Assembly: GCA_037975125.1 (NCBI GenBank)
Contig: CM075862.1
Location: 11,264,274-11,328,273 of the forward strand
Reading direction: 5' to 3'
Length of the DNA: 64,000 bases
Source of the DNA: Latrodectus hesperus
Lineage: Eukaryota > Arthropoda > Arachnida > Araneae > Theridiidae
Under the pieces are notes generated by a model, which saw only the letters and a program-made list of their open reading frames with translations, did not search any database and was not told the DNA's origin. The position numbers and the translations under genes were made by a program. Positions 10,731-23,091 of this stretch are shown here, in pieces (position 1 is the first letter of the stretch; each line of letters begins with the position of its first letter).

Positions 10731-12430
10731 CCTTAGGGGAAGATGTTGTCGCATTCTTAAAAGTAAACTTCCGACTGACTACCCGCAGTACTCAAATGTG
10801 ACGCAACTATCTCAGATTATCCTGCAAATTATAAAAGAAGGAAATAAATAAACAAAAATAAACATTTGAATAATTTTATACGCTACTTATTCATTGTGAA
10901 ATATTATAAAATCATTTCTTGAGTATGATTTTATAGAGGTTTACTACTTTAGAAAATCATTAAAAGTTCACTCCTATATTTTCACCCTTTGAAACAATTT
11001 TTCCCTCTTAGGTAACTGAAATTTTGCTAATTTAGACACATTGCCGATAATAGGAAAAGTGGCTAAGCCATGAAAATAATCTAGAGTTCTCTGTATTGTA
11101 GTAGATTATTATGAAAATATATATTTTAAAAAATATACGCGTTAGGAGATATTTAAATAATAGTATTATAATGTTTCTCCCCGTTCTTCAAAGCAGGTCC
11201 CACGCAATTATCTGAAGCAGTACTTCTCGTGGAACTTGTAAGTGACATAAGCATGAATTACGTTATAGGGAACAGATAACTTAATTTTCTGCTTCAACAA
11301 CGTCATGTCTTCTTGACGGTTATCTTTTTTGTCCCCATAAGGGGAAAAAATGGCGTCACACTAAAATGATATTCGATTGGTTGTTAAAAAGAAAAAGAAA
11401 TAAAGCTTGACGAATGGGATGCTGAGCTTCGGAATTTGACGGATGAGATCATATGGAAAACCAACCATAACAGCCATCGGAACACAGTTACAGTGAAGAG
11501 AGAGTGATAGAGTATTAAAGATTATTTTCTGCTGTAAAAGTTCCAACACAATTTAATGAAATTCTAATATAGAAAATTCGAATTTTAATAAGAAAGCTCT
11601 TGTAAAGTTGATGTTATCAAATTGTGAAATGATGAAATCTCATATCTAAGTGAATCGGTATAAAATAATCGAAGTGCATCAGGCGATAGTAACATAAAAT
11701 GATCGTAAGCCTTTTGAACTCTTAAAACTTTTCATTTATATTTTAGTCTTTTTATTCCCAATTTTTCTTTTTCAAAAGATTTTGTATAATGATATAACTT
11801 CATACACGTATTTTGGTTGTTTAAATTATATTTATAAAATTACAATTTACATTTCTAAATTTTATATAAGTCCTAGTTTATTGTAAAGTCTACACTTTAT
11901 AGCCCTTCCCTTCATAATCTTTGGAACTAATTTTTAAAATTTTGAACTCCTCTTTTTGCGATTGATCAATATTTTGTTTATTTTTCTCTCATTTTTGTTT
12001 TTCGTCCTTTTAAATCAAATTTATTATTTTTCAAAGAATTACATTCTCAAAGTTAAATATCGGCGCCCCTTTTTTAAATTCCTTAAATTAATAAATATTT
12101 CGGCTTGTCTTTAAAATTTTGAAAACTCGCTTTATTTCGATTTTTAATTTCTTTAATATCATTCTTCTGCAATATACTTTTATCCTCACATTCTCTTATA
12201 TCATCTTCATAAAAACTTCATAATTTTATGTGAATTATCACTTAAAATTATACGGTTTTAAGTAGAAATATCACAGTTAAAAGAAAATTAGTAATTTTCC
12301 AATGAAAGAGTTAAATTAACACGAATAAATTGTATGAATAACATAATAATCCATTAATTATTCAATGGTAAATTAAGAAAAATTGTAAATTAAATTAAGT
12401 TTTTTGGCTGAGAAAATTTTAAAACATATT
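10728..12430. other. AT-rich intergenic DNA
   Basis: Nothing recognisable. The 62-residue minus frame at 11,361-11,549 has no family features. Confidence 0.5.
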
Positions 12431-12660
12431 GTTGTAATTTATGACACTTGGACAAGCCAAGCTCGCTCTACTGGCAGCTATGTGAATTTAAGTTAGTAGG
12501 CTTTGTCTTTCGTTTAACCAGAACACCATGAAGGTGAAAGTACGACTTTGCTTTAAGATTTTTCCGATAGATGGCAACACCAGAGGATTCACTCATTCAA
12601 TTTTGACAGGACTTTGGATTCCTCAGACTTAACAAGCACGTAAAGTCATGGATTATATTT
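12431..12660 (-). mobile_element. SINE-F fragment, antisense
   Basis: The complement ends ...CTTGGCTTGTCCAAGTGTC plus a short tail and contains the shared 3' module (GTACTTTCACCTTCATGGTG). The tRNA-like head is lost or unrecognisable beyond about 12,660. No TSD found. Confidence 0.7.
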
Positions 12661-13994
12661 AGCCAAGTCGCATAAAATTTTTGCTTTTAGCGGTTAATAG
12701 TTAAAAGACTGTAATTCTTTTATTCATTACTCCCCAATTAGAGGATATCCTAACAGCTGAAAACTGTTGCAAGTCACTTAACTATTCTTTGAAAGCACTC
12801 TTGTAATACTTTCTTTATAGAGAGTTAGCAGTATTCGTAAATCGCAACAGGAATAAGACGGAAAACTTCCACGCTGCCACCTCGATAGATTCATATTGGA
12901 AAAGTAGAAACAGATGTCCATCTTTTGCTACTCATTAGAAGCTAGTATCAAACTCGGAACCTTCTTTCCTGAACAGTACAATTCTACCATTTTGCCATAT
13001 TGAGACCTTTATCATTATATGTCGGAATTCAACACTGATAAACTTGTCAGATATTAAACTATTTGCATACAGTACAAACAAAATCATTATTATTTATTTT
13101 TAGAATTTGTTTTATAAAGATCTTTATGAGCAATTTATTTTTTTCAGAAGCTATAAGGAATATAATTTTTAGCTTCTGGAAAAAAGCTACTTAAATAAGT
13201 TTTCTTCCGAAGTTATTCAACAAAAATAATTATTTAAATTATATTTAATTTCTTAAATGATCATATTTACATAATAATTTCTGAAGTTAATTTTATTATT
13301 TAAATAAATATTTTATTAAGTATTTAAATTTATTTTTAAAATTTTTATAAAAATTTGCTTAAATAAATTAAATAAAAATAATTTTCTTATTATTTAAATA
13401 AAGATATTGCTTAAGTTATTTAAAAAAATGTTTCTTTCGTATTTAATATATGCAAGAATTTTTAATCCTTAATCAAATGTTAATACAATATTTGTATTTT
13501 AGAGTAGTTTAAATTATATACAGAATAATACTAATCACATAAGGTAAAATTAGTATAAAATTTTATTATATTTATATTACTCTTTTTTATTCATTGTTCT
13601 GTTTACCTATCTACCATGGTTTTTACTGCATTAAATGTGACAAAATATTTATGACAAAATCAATGAAAGTTGTGTTCCATTTTTTTCCTTAGCTCAGCTG
13701 TTTTAGAGCAGTACTTAATCGTTTCCTAAAATTGTTGATAAAAATTTATTTGTTATATAAAAGCAAAGCAATTCAATATATATAAAAAAAATAATATCTA
13801 AAATGTGTATATACATGTAAACCCATTCATTTATCAAGAGAAATGTGTCCCCTTACCAAGTAAAAATATTATGAGGGGTGGTCTCATTAATATTATTAAT
13901 TATTGGATGGCATCATGTCCAGGACTGCAAATAAAAATTGGCTTAGAAAAAGAACTGTCGATTTCGGTGGGGAAAACATGAGTACGGGGGTAAA
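12661..13994. other. AT-rich intergenic DNA
   Basis: Very AT-rich between about 13,080 and 13,600. No gene seen. Confidence 0.5.
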
Positions 13995-14009
13995 TCAATG
14001 AAAGGTACA

Positions 14010-14240
14010 GTCACCAAAATAAGCCCGTACCTTATCACTGCTACACTGTCGCGGGACCAGGAGAGGTATTATCGTTTGCTCCATTAGTCTCCCGCGCTGC
14101 ACAACCCCTGGGCAGATAGGCTCCTGCCTAGATAGGCTGCCCTCGTTCATCATAGTAATGGTCCTTTCACGCACAGAATCCATCTCTTCGCTCTTCTTGA
14201 CTTTAATGTAGATGCGAAGATTAGCTTCTTTGGATTGGGG
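14010..14240 (-). other. GC-richer island, possible exon (minus strand)
   Basis: Base composition is clearly richer in G+C than the flanks. On the minus strand a frame stays open for 91 codons (13,995-14,270) and contains SEEMDSVRERTITMMNEG and SRQEPICPGVV. A possible splice donor AAG|GTACGG lies at about 14,026-14,032. Upstream there is a C-rich tract (10 or more C) before CAATCCAAAG, a mediocre acceptor. I recognise no protein family. It could equally be an old repeat or a conserved non-coding block. Confidence 0.25.
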
Positions 14241-14270
14241 GGGGGGGCTCCACATTGATTTTTGGCCCAA

Positions 14271-16690
14271 AAAATCATTGCCAAAATATTTGGAGGAAAA
14301 AAAAATGATCGCTTTGAAAGAATTAATTTTTTCGAAAGAATCTTTCCGGTGAAAGTAATTTTTTTTATAAAACTCGATTTAAAAATTATATTATGAGTCA
14401 ACCTAAGACAACGTATATTTTCGTATAAAAAATAGGTTATATGAGTAAAATATCTTCAATCAGAAAAATTGACGCAAATGGGCAACAAATTGTTACATAT
14501 TGTTCTCTAGAGTTTATTTAACGGGAGTATAAAAAATAAAATAATAAATATTAGTATTAATGTTTTAGAACATACGATCATTCCTGGCGCTATTTATTTG
14601 CAAAAGTAAATAACGTAAGTGTACTTTAAATTCATTTTTTTAACAACAAAAAAAGTAATGCATGAAAAACCTAAGAATAACATTTGTATTTGGAAAACAG
14701 TTTTCTGTTATTGGTGAAAAATCTTGTTGTTTGGCAAGATTTTATTTATTTATTTTATTAGATAGGGTATTTTATTCGTGTACTAAAAACGGTTGTTTAC
14801 CAAGGAGAAGTTCCTGTTAATGGTAAACTTTTTGATAAATTGTTTACAAATCATTAGATATGTTGACGGTCATTTTACAGCTGTGACTTACCAAGCTGTC
14901 TATAAATCCGATCCAGACGAAAAAAACGGTAGGAAATATTTGAAACAATTCGATTTCTTAGGCATATTTGAAAGATGAAATAAAAATCAAGAATAGAGAT
15001 GTAACATTTTATTACTTATTAACTATGCATCATTTAAGGTTATTCATTAATGTAAAATAAACAACCAAAATATAATAATTATTGGTGTTTTTGCATTATA
15101 TCCCTATCCGATAACCGCCGTAACGGTAAAGAAAAAAAATCACAAATTACTGTCATAAGTATTCCATTTACATGCATCGTGTATTGTTTAAAAAAGGCTT
15201 ACGTTTTTAGAAATTACTAAAAATATTACAAGCATTTTATATTTTATAAACTAAATCATTAACAAAACTTATTCAAACGGCAACCAAAAAGCGAAACTGT
15301 TTAGCAATTGCATTGGTGATCTAATGCGTAATTATAATGTAATTGTATCTTTTTTCAATGAAACAAAATTATATTTGTATTTGGCTGTCTTTTGCCCTTG
15401 GCGATTTGTAACCGTAATATTCCTTTTAACCGACAAAATTATCACCAAGCAATTTTTTGCACCGACTAGCTTTAGTTTTGTTTAACATTTAGCTTGTTTA
15501 CCATAGTTTATACCTCTGCAGTCAATTTTTACACAAAAAAAATTCAATCGGAATATATAAGATTTAAAATAAAATTTGAGCCATTAAAATAATATCTACG
15601 TCATAATATTTTCTCTAATACCTTATAAACCTGCTATTTCTTTAGGATCATAAGCGGGAAATAATGAAAAAGTGCTCAATTCCTTCAAAATAAATTTTAA
15701 ATCTTTATAACATATTTTTTACAAAAAATGTAAATATTTCTTCATTATCTTTTAGAACCTTGCACCTACATTGCTTAGTTTAATCTTGTAATATTAAGTT
15801 CAATTGTGCATTGAGTGATATAGAGTACAATTAAAGATTGTATAGCATGCCAAATATGGCACGGTGTTATAGATCGCCAACACCTAAACAGTTAGAGAAT
15901 AGTAGGTTTGATCGTTTACTCAACGACAAAACCAAGGCACGTTAGCCTAATGTTGTTCAGAAGGAATTGCAAATGTCTCGGCAGATTAAGAGGTCGTTTT
16001 TGTAGTCAGAAAACAGAATGTTCGATATTAACAAAGACCATCGTATTGGTATGGTCTATGCACATAAACTACCTGTTGCTTGTAGTTTAATTTGCTGATA
16101 TGGTACGAAAATAACGGTACCTCTACACTGAGAAAGATTATGGAAATATTTACTGCTAGATATTAATTGACATTAGAAATGATAAATAATTTTCAATTCT
16201 CAAGAGTTCACTTTGAAATTTTGATGTCATTTAGAGTGGTAACGCTTATATATTTTTTTCACCACCACACACACATTTATAAATATTTTTCGCTACCAAA
16301 TTCAGGAACATTTTAAAGATTTCCTCTTCAATTTGTGTACACTTTTCTAGAATTATTTGGCATTACATGATTTTGGATAGTTGATATTTCCGAAATTACA
16401 AGCAAATTTCAAAAGACACTTATGTTCAAAATTAATTTCAGTCATGTTGACTCTAATAATGAACCAGCTATAAAGAAAAAAGGGTTTACATACATTTTAT
16501 CGTCATTCTTTAACCCTTGATTAACATGTATTAAACTTAAGTAAACACTAAAATCATAAACAAACGAAGTAAATTCATGTATGGACCCTTTTATTCCATC
16601 TTGTTTATGTACAATGGAGAATAACTTATATTAAAATAATAATATTATTTTATTTAATAAATTTTGCATTGTTTGACATTAAAATAATTT
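14271..16690. other. AT-rich intergenic DNA
   Basis: Nothing supported. Two frames of about 60 codons (14,793-14,978 and 15,908-16,090) show no recognisable domain or splice context. Confidence 0.5.
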
Positions 16691-16697
16691 TATTTAT

Positions 16698-16849
16698 GTG
16701 ATACAATCAAATATGATATATTGTGTGATACAATCGAACATGATATATTGTGTGATACAATCAAACATGATATATTGTGCGATACAATCAAACATGATAT
16801 AATGAGTGATACAATTAAACACAATATATTTTGATTGTATCACACAATT
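16698..16849. repeat. 27-bp minisatellite with an inverted terminal unit
   Basis: Four units of 27 bp (GTGATACAATCAAACATGATATATTGT type) and a diverged fifth run from 16,698 to about 16,832. Then ACAATATATTTTGATTGTATCACAC (16,821-16,845) is an inverted, shortened unit, so the array can fold into a hairpin. Confidence 0.85.
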
Positions 16850-17019
16850 TATTTTGAAAAATAGTAAATAATATATTTTTTAAAGTTTATGGAACCCTAA
16901 TTTTAAAGCAAGAATACGAAACATATTAGATAAGCTTTCAAACTATTAAACCATAAAACTCGCAGCAGTTTGATAAATTTAGAAAACTAAAGCGATTAAG
17001 CACCGGTTTAAATCTTATT

Positions 17020-17190
17020 AACACGGGCAGCATCTATTTGGAGGGAGGCATGCATATTGGATGAGCGGCGGAGGCCTGCTTCCAGGCGCTCCATTATGCC
17101 CATGACCCTAATTCAATTGTTGTCCGCTCTCCACCAGGAGGGAGAGTGACACGCGAAAATTTAGGACTGCATCGAAGTCAAGGGAATATT
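17020..17190. other. GC-rich island of unknown nature
   Basis: About 170 bp with strongly raised G+C in an AT-rich setting. On the minus strand a short frame begins at ATG about 17,102 and reads MGIMERLEAGLRRSSNMHAS. It is preceded by an AG that could be a splice acceptor, but no good donor follows. It does not resemble the SINE heads of this window. It may be a conserved non-coding element, a UTR or an exon fragment. Confidence 0.3.
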
Positions 17191-17860
17191 CAGTGCGTAA
17201 ATAATCGAAGACCAAAGAAAATACTTAATTTTAGAATTTTTTAAATGGAAATATGCTTTGCTTGGATTGTGTGCTTGCTCGATATAAAATTACATTTCTA
17301 AATTTTTTTTAAAAATCGTTTTAAAATTTTTAGTTATTGTTTCAATAGTCTTTGATGTAAACTTTCAGAAAAAAGTGAAACATCTTTTTTTGGAAAAATT
17401 GTATCCTTTTAGAAGCGTTTGTTTGATGATAAATGGTATCGAACTCATTACCTAAAGTCGTTGATTTATAAAAATATACCAAATAGAAATAGTAAACACT
17501 TCTAAAGCAAGTTTATTGATTTCAATACCTTTTTTAAGCTGTTAAAATCATTCTTAATCGAGAGAAATTAATGCATAAAACAAACGAAAATTAACCACAA
17601 AATTATTTCTAATACAGAAAATGTTTCAAAATAAATGTAGTTCAAAATATATTAGATATGTCCAAAACAGAGGTTGCTTCATTTGTATTTTCTTCTCACT
17701 TCATTTGTAGTTTTGCAAATGTTTGAAGCATGCAATTCAAATGTTTTTTCTATTATTTTAATATATAAGTTGTATTGAGTGGAAAATAAACAGTATTAAT
17801 GTTTTCTAAAAATTTATAATTAGTTATGAAAATGTGCATTTTGTCACCTGTAACCTTCTA
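17191..17860. other. AT-rich intergenic DNA
   Basis: Nothing recognised. Confidence 0.5.
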
Positions 17861-17919
17861 TTAGAAGGTAACCAATAAAGTTTTTTCCATATTCAATGGA
17901 AAATATGGAAATGATATAC

Positions 17920-18400
17920 AGAAAGTGTAAGGTTAGTGTTGGTCGTCGAGGTAATCTCCATCAGCATCCAGAATCTTCTGATAATGTGTTTCTCCATCTG
18001 TGCAATTCTCTTGCTTTAAAACTCGAAGGCTTTCAAATGTAAAAAGTCTGCGAATGTTTGGCAAAAATCTGCTTCAATATCTTGAATCTACCAAACTGGA
18101 TTTTTGAAACCACAATCCAGGTTGGTAGACTTAACTTGTCGAACATAATTTGTCGTATGTTCTTTCACAGATCCCTCTCTAAGAACCTGTCATATTCTGT
18201 GATTTGATGCAGCTGCTTATAAGCCTAATTTGAAGTCATGAAACAATACCATGTCAAATCCTTGTGCAGCTCCATTTGTCCTTGCTACTAAAAAGTGATG
18301 AAAGTGAGCAGTTAATCACACAGTTAATGAGTGATATTTCCACTTTCAACCGAAAAGGTGTGACACAAAAATTTGAATTCTATTCCCATATATCATTCAG
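17920..18400 (-). pseudogene. Possible mariner-type transposase remnant (C-terminal part)
   Basis: On the minus strand, read across frames, the end resembles HYQKILDADGDYLDDQH (about 17,940-17,990), like the '...RWQKCIDxxGDYFE' C-terminus of mariner transposases. The preceding 400 bp has many stops. I cannot identify the catalytic residues, so the assignment is weak. Confidence 0.3.
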
Positions 18401-18654
18401 TTGAAGGCAAAAATGGCAAGAACTTTATTGATTACTTTGTATATTAATTATTATTTTACTTGCAGCTGAAGATAATATTTCAAATTAACATGAATTGTTC
18501 AAAGATAATTTCTTAATAATAGATAAATAATTCTTCTTGATAATAGAGCAAAACATGAACAAATCGCAGAAAATAGGTAATATTTGATTTGCTATGACAG
18601 ACCTCATTGCGTTTTCGAAGCTAGATTTTTGAACTCTAATTCTTCTCATTGATT

Positions 18655-19015
18655 GTAAGAAAATATGACTGCACCAAGCAGGCCAATCTTAACAACGGTC
18701 TTCCCACTTTCCAGTTCCAGTAAGTCTAAAGTTTAGAACATTTTTAATAGTGTTGCCATCAAGCATTCAAAGCATATGAGTTAATTTTATATATTTAACA
18801 ATATCCAGTTGTTCCTATATCTTATACAATTCAGCGTTAAATCTCCTTCTTCAGTTATATTTTTCCTCTACACAAACGAGAAAACTCCTTAAAATCTTCC
18901 TTTCAAATACAGCAACAGTATTTTTTATAACTCCAACTCAGTCAGGGTTCAGGTCTTCAGATGAAGACAGGCCTCACAAGAGTTTTGTAAAGGATATAGG
19001 TATAAGGGGCAGCCA
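18655..19015 (-). pseudogene. Non-LTR retrotransposon C-terminal remnant
   Basis: The minus strand, read across several frameshifts, follows the C-terminal pattern of endonuclease/reverse-transcriptase LINE proteins: LYKTLVRPV, then VAVFERKILR-like and VEEKYN-RRFNAELY-like stretches, NNWTLLNI, and finally TGTGKVGRPLLRLACLV. About 120 residues are represented, all decayed. No 3' end or TSD recognised. Confidence 0.6.
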
Positions 19016-19900
19016 AAAGAAAACTGTACACCCACCATGAAACATTTTTCCAAGCATATTAGGCAACATAATTTTTATAAATAGATATTGTTAATGAAAT
19101 GTGTGCAAAGATTGAAGGCATAGGTCCATAAATGTTTCTTTTCATTGCTTTGGGAATAAATATAGAGAAAAGTTTGTTTCGCCAGCATTTTCAGTAGAGG
19201 TATATAAAAGAAAAGAAAAGAGATGTAGCGTGTCTCTTCAGGGCTGAAGATGTTAAAACATAGGAAATTCATCGTTGCTCAATCAATCGATATATAAAGA
19301 CTAAATATACTAGAATACTTTCAAAAGAAATTATTTTATTCCATGATAATGCTATTTCCACATTGCCAATTTGGTAAGGAATACATTTCAGAGATATAGC
19401 TGCGAAACGCTTGAACATCCTCTGTGCAGTCCAGATTTTCTCCCTTTGTGACTCCAAATTTTTGATGACCTGAAGAGAGATGCTTGTGAATGTCATTTAT
19501 TCAGATATAAAAGTGTAAAATTGGGTGATTCGAGATCTTATTATTTTCTACAAGATCTCTGCTCTAATCGTCTCTTAAACCAATGAGACAAATTTATTAA
19601 CGCATGTGGCAATTACTGCTGAATGAAATTCCTATATCGTCACTTTAAAGTGAGTGTCATGTTTTCTTCTGATTTCTCCTCGTACTTTTAGAGAGATTTT
19701 TCAAGACCTGCCTTGATAAATACTTAATACTTTGAGACAGAAAATTAAATCACCTATGCAATGGATGTTGCGTCTTCATTTTTTGCTTTCATATATGCTT
19801 GAACATTTCTAGGTTTACCCCTTTGTAACCTCTCATCATTGATTAAATATCTTCTTTGAAAATTCATAGGCTGCGAATACTCAGAAAAATCTACCTGAGA
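19016..19900. other. Unassigned sequence, partly GC-richer
   Basis: 19,370-19,500 is somewhat GC-richer and stays open on the minus strand (19,269-19,496), with a second open reading that includes NLDCTEDVQAF. I recognise no family. It may be part of the surrounding LINE and mariner debris. Confidence 0.3.
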
Positions 19901-19904
19901 CATT

Positions 19905-20570
19905 TTTTAAAATAAAGTTGTTGTTTTTCTTATCTTCCATATGCTGTGACGGAGGTCAGACTCGATCCGTGAAACCATTGACATTAATGAAGTCCGGCAC
20001 AAGAAGTGGACCACTGTGGACATCCTCCCAGGCGAGACCAAGGCAGTCTAAGATGTGCTGAGATGATCCTGTTCTTGTGTGTGTGACGTTTACATCAAAG
20101 AGAAAACATCTCGCAACCCCCAGAATATGTGAGATCTTTCAAGTGCCCACTGTCGGGACAGACATGTGTTGGTCTGCCAGTCACAAGGTAGAGATACAGG
20201 AAATCCTGAGTTTTTGCTTTAATACCAACTGTTAAGCGGATGTTTTACAATTTTTCTTTGAGTGTTACCTCTGGGGTGAAAGGGACAGAATGGGCTGGTC
20301 CTTCCTTCGCAAGCATGTCGGCCAAGTTTCCGTACACATGAACATGAAAATGTACTTTGTACTCGTGAGAGATAAACTGTACTTTTCGTAGGATAGATAA
20401 ACTGGTTTTATATCCTACGTGGGCCCTATTCTTGATATGTTGAATTGAACTACAGATGTCGGTGAGAATCCAGAGGTCTGCATAGTTGCTTTCACTCATG
20501 GCTCTCTTTAATTCTATAGTGATTGCAATTAATTTACTTCGAAACACAGAACAGAAATCTGGGTTTACGT
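19905..20570 (-). mobile_element. Non-LTR retrotransposon 3' end (RNase H type)
   Basis: The minus strand carries an RNase H-like domain (20,245-20,547: FRSKLIAITIELKRAM, then DICSSIQHIKNR, then a worn GNLADMLAKEG motif). After frameshifts follows the typical C-terminal CP-x-HLKDL / HILDCLGLAWEDVHSGPLL segment, ending at a stop about 19,943-19,945. The 3' tail AAAAACAACAAC leads into A/T-rich DNA at about 19,905. It is 5' truncated. Confidence 0.75.
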
Positions 20571-21540
20571 TGTTTTATAGAATATTTTTTCCAGGTGTTT
20601 CAATATAAATTCCCCTGCCTGTTTGCATCCATCTCAAAATAAAATAAAACGTTTAAACATGATAATGTGTTAATATTAAATCAACTTATTATATTACAGT
20701 AATTAAATTACAGAATGAAGTAATAAATCATATGCGATTTTCTTTTTCAAGTAAATATAGCATAATGGAAAATAAGAGTACTCTTGTAAATAAATTATTT
20801 TTATTCGCGAAATAATTGTTCTAGGAATTGCCATTAATAACTAAGCATTCATAGCTTTTGTAACAAATAATTATTTACACAGACAAACGTAAACATAAAA
20901 TTTTAATCCAAATTTCCAAAAAAATGAATAATACAGACCCAAAATGAAACGTCTGCAAATTATACGTCCATTACAAAAAGAATTATCAACATCTTACCTC
21001 CACAAAAATTATGTATTTCGTCAAAAAAAGACATGCTTTTAAAAGGAACAGTGTATAAGTGTTTCCGACATAAATTTATTTTCAATTATAAATAAAAAGT
21101 AACGAAATATTATCATTAAAAAATACTGAAAACTGAATTAAAACATTTATATAAAATCAGTAAAGATTTAAAAATACTTAGAATATTTTTGAATAGAGAT
21201 TAAAACGATAAACTGACACAATGCCAATTAAAAAAAATGCAATACCTCAAAAAATATGATCCTCACATAATATTATATATATTAAAAAACAAATAAATTG
21301 TAAAAGATCTGAAAGAAATATCACTAAAAAAGCGCTAAATAAGTAAAACAATTTTGCAAACACAGTAAAATACTTTTTAAAAGCAATTTTAAAAAATTAC
21401 CAAAATTTTTTAAGAAATTTCATTTTAGGAGAACAAGAAAAAAATCCTTAATTTATTTATAGTTTCTTTTTTATATTATTGCTTCTGCATAGGTTAATTA
21501 AAAACAGTAACTAAACTGTGTCCATTTCGATTTCATGTCA
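20571..21540. other. AT-rich intergenic DNA
   Basis: Nothing recognised. Confidence 0.5.
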
Positions 21541-21549
21541 CTTTATTTG

Positions 21550-21835
21550 TGTGTGCAACCGGCATGCTTCCTCGTGCCTATAGCCAAGAGACGGACACTA
21601 ACACAGTTGAGTGTGAAAATTACCGCAATAAGCCCCAGAAGATCTTCCACTACTTAGCCTCCAGAGGCACCATTTCACATGGAGGACATTGCAATCAATC
21701 CCCCACACCATATTTAACGTGCCCCAGTCGAATTTAGCGAATATGATGGATCTTCTATTGAGTCGGGATTCGAACTGACTCTCTTCTGATAACGAAAACG
21801 GACGTGCCTTAAGCAACCAGGCCACGGCGACCTCT
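21550..21835 (-). mobile_element. SINE-C (tRNA-derived), antisense
   Basis: The complement opens with GCCGTGGCCTGGTTGCTTAAG (A-box region) and CAGTTCGAATCCCGACT (B box). The 3' part contains AGGAAGCATGCCGGTTGC, shared with the copies at 23,291-23,586 and 60,280-60,580. Confidence 0.75.
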
Positions 21836-21872
21836 TACTGAAATTTATTATATACATATATGTATATAAAAA

Positions 21873-22115
21873 GGGCCGTGGTAGCCTACTGGTTAGGGCA
21901 TCGGCATTTTATCCGAAAGGGCGAGGTTCGATTCCTAATACCGCCAAAGTCCCACCGAGTACATAGTAACTGTTCATTGTGACCGATCACAGGACTTCTG
22001 ATTCTTCAGATTTATAACGAGCACGGATAACGCATGCACTCGGTGAGTCTTTGGCGGCATTGGGAATCGAGCCCCGAACTTCCGGATGGAATGCCGATGC
22101 CCTAACGACGGCAAA
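21873..22115. mobile_element. SINE-F heads in inverted, head-out orientation
   Basis: 21,880-21,960 is a sense head with A box TGGTAGCCTACTGG and B box GAGGTTCGATTCC (21,923-21,935). About 22,045-22,110 is the same head on the minus strand (plus strand GGGAATCGAGCCCCGAAC and GATGCCGATGCCCTAACG). The two flank a ~80-bp centre, so the whole forms a long imperfect palindrome. Confidence 0.75.
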
Positions 22116-22189
22116 TTTATAAAATTAACATTAAAAATGAAATGATGAAATTATTTTGTCATATATATTTATATATATATATATATTTC

Positions 22190-22403
22190 TGTGTTATCTC
22201 TGTGTTTCTCTCTCCTTTCTTCTGTGATGATGTATAAATGTGGCCCACCCTATTAAAGGGTTTGTGGTGGTATGCGCGGGCAACGCTATTCGCCTTCGTG
22301 ACATGGTTCACAGGTGCCCACAGGATAAAGATAAATGAGTAGCAGTTTCTGGCCTTGTTGTGGCATAGGGTTCGTCACCCAAGTGCCCACCATTGGAAAA
22401 AAA
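22190..22403 (+). mobile_element. SINE-A, 5'-truncated
   Basis: The body and 3' end match 29,300-29,520 (GTGTTTCTCTCTCCTTTCTT through CCCACCATTGGAAAAAAA). The tRNA-like head is missing. A short (TA)n lies immediately upstream (22,160-22,186). Confidence 0.75.
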
Positions 22404-23040
22404 TATATAAATACAAAATTATTAAAACTTGTTATCTTGAATAAAGGTTATTTTAAGAACTAGCGATGATCTTTCGTCATCTTTTTTGTATTAGTAAGTA
22501 ATAAACATTTTAAACGTTTTTCAGTTTGGCAAAAAAATGCAATCACAAAAAAATGAATCAAGATTATTTTATAGTTATTCAGGAAGGCCTTTTTTCATTT
22601 TTGCATCCATATCGAATGATACGAAATACATTTTCCTTTAACATTTAAATGTTTCGAATTTACAGTCGGAAAAATTCAAATAAAATGAAAGGAAAAATCG
22701 CGTAAACTCTTATACTGCCATAGATCTTTAAATTTGTATTTTTTATAAATTGCAATCATATTCCAACTCAAAAAAGCGCCATTTGTATTCATATTATTTC
22801 CTTCCTTCATAATAAATTGAGATTATTCAGTACAAGGATATACATATACACACATACTCTTGTTTGTAATGGTGTAATTCTATGAAAGAATAGTTAAGAA
22901 TTAATAAAATTTATTCCACATATAACTTACACTGGCACAAATCCACGGTAAAATTTTTAAAAAAAATTAAAAAATAAATAAATAAAATTAAATAAAAACG
23001 TCGAAAAAAAGTACTTTATTTTTCAAACATGCTCAGCAAG
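22404..23040. other. AT-rich intergenic DNA
   Basis: Nothing recognised. Confidence 0.5.
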
Positions 23041-23091
23041 CAGAGCAAGTACACTCTGTGGCATTAAGTCATGCAAGTTCTGAATGTGTTC

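Noticed and set aside
17862..17878. ACCTTCTA-T-TAGAAGGT palindrome considered as a regulatory site or transposon end
   Set aside because: Only an 8-bp stem and no partner element or TA-type duplication could be defined.
19269..19496. 75-codon minus frame in a less AT-rich patch
   Set aside because: No family recognised, two competing frames, and surrounding LINE and mariner debris. Left as unassigned sequence.
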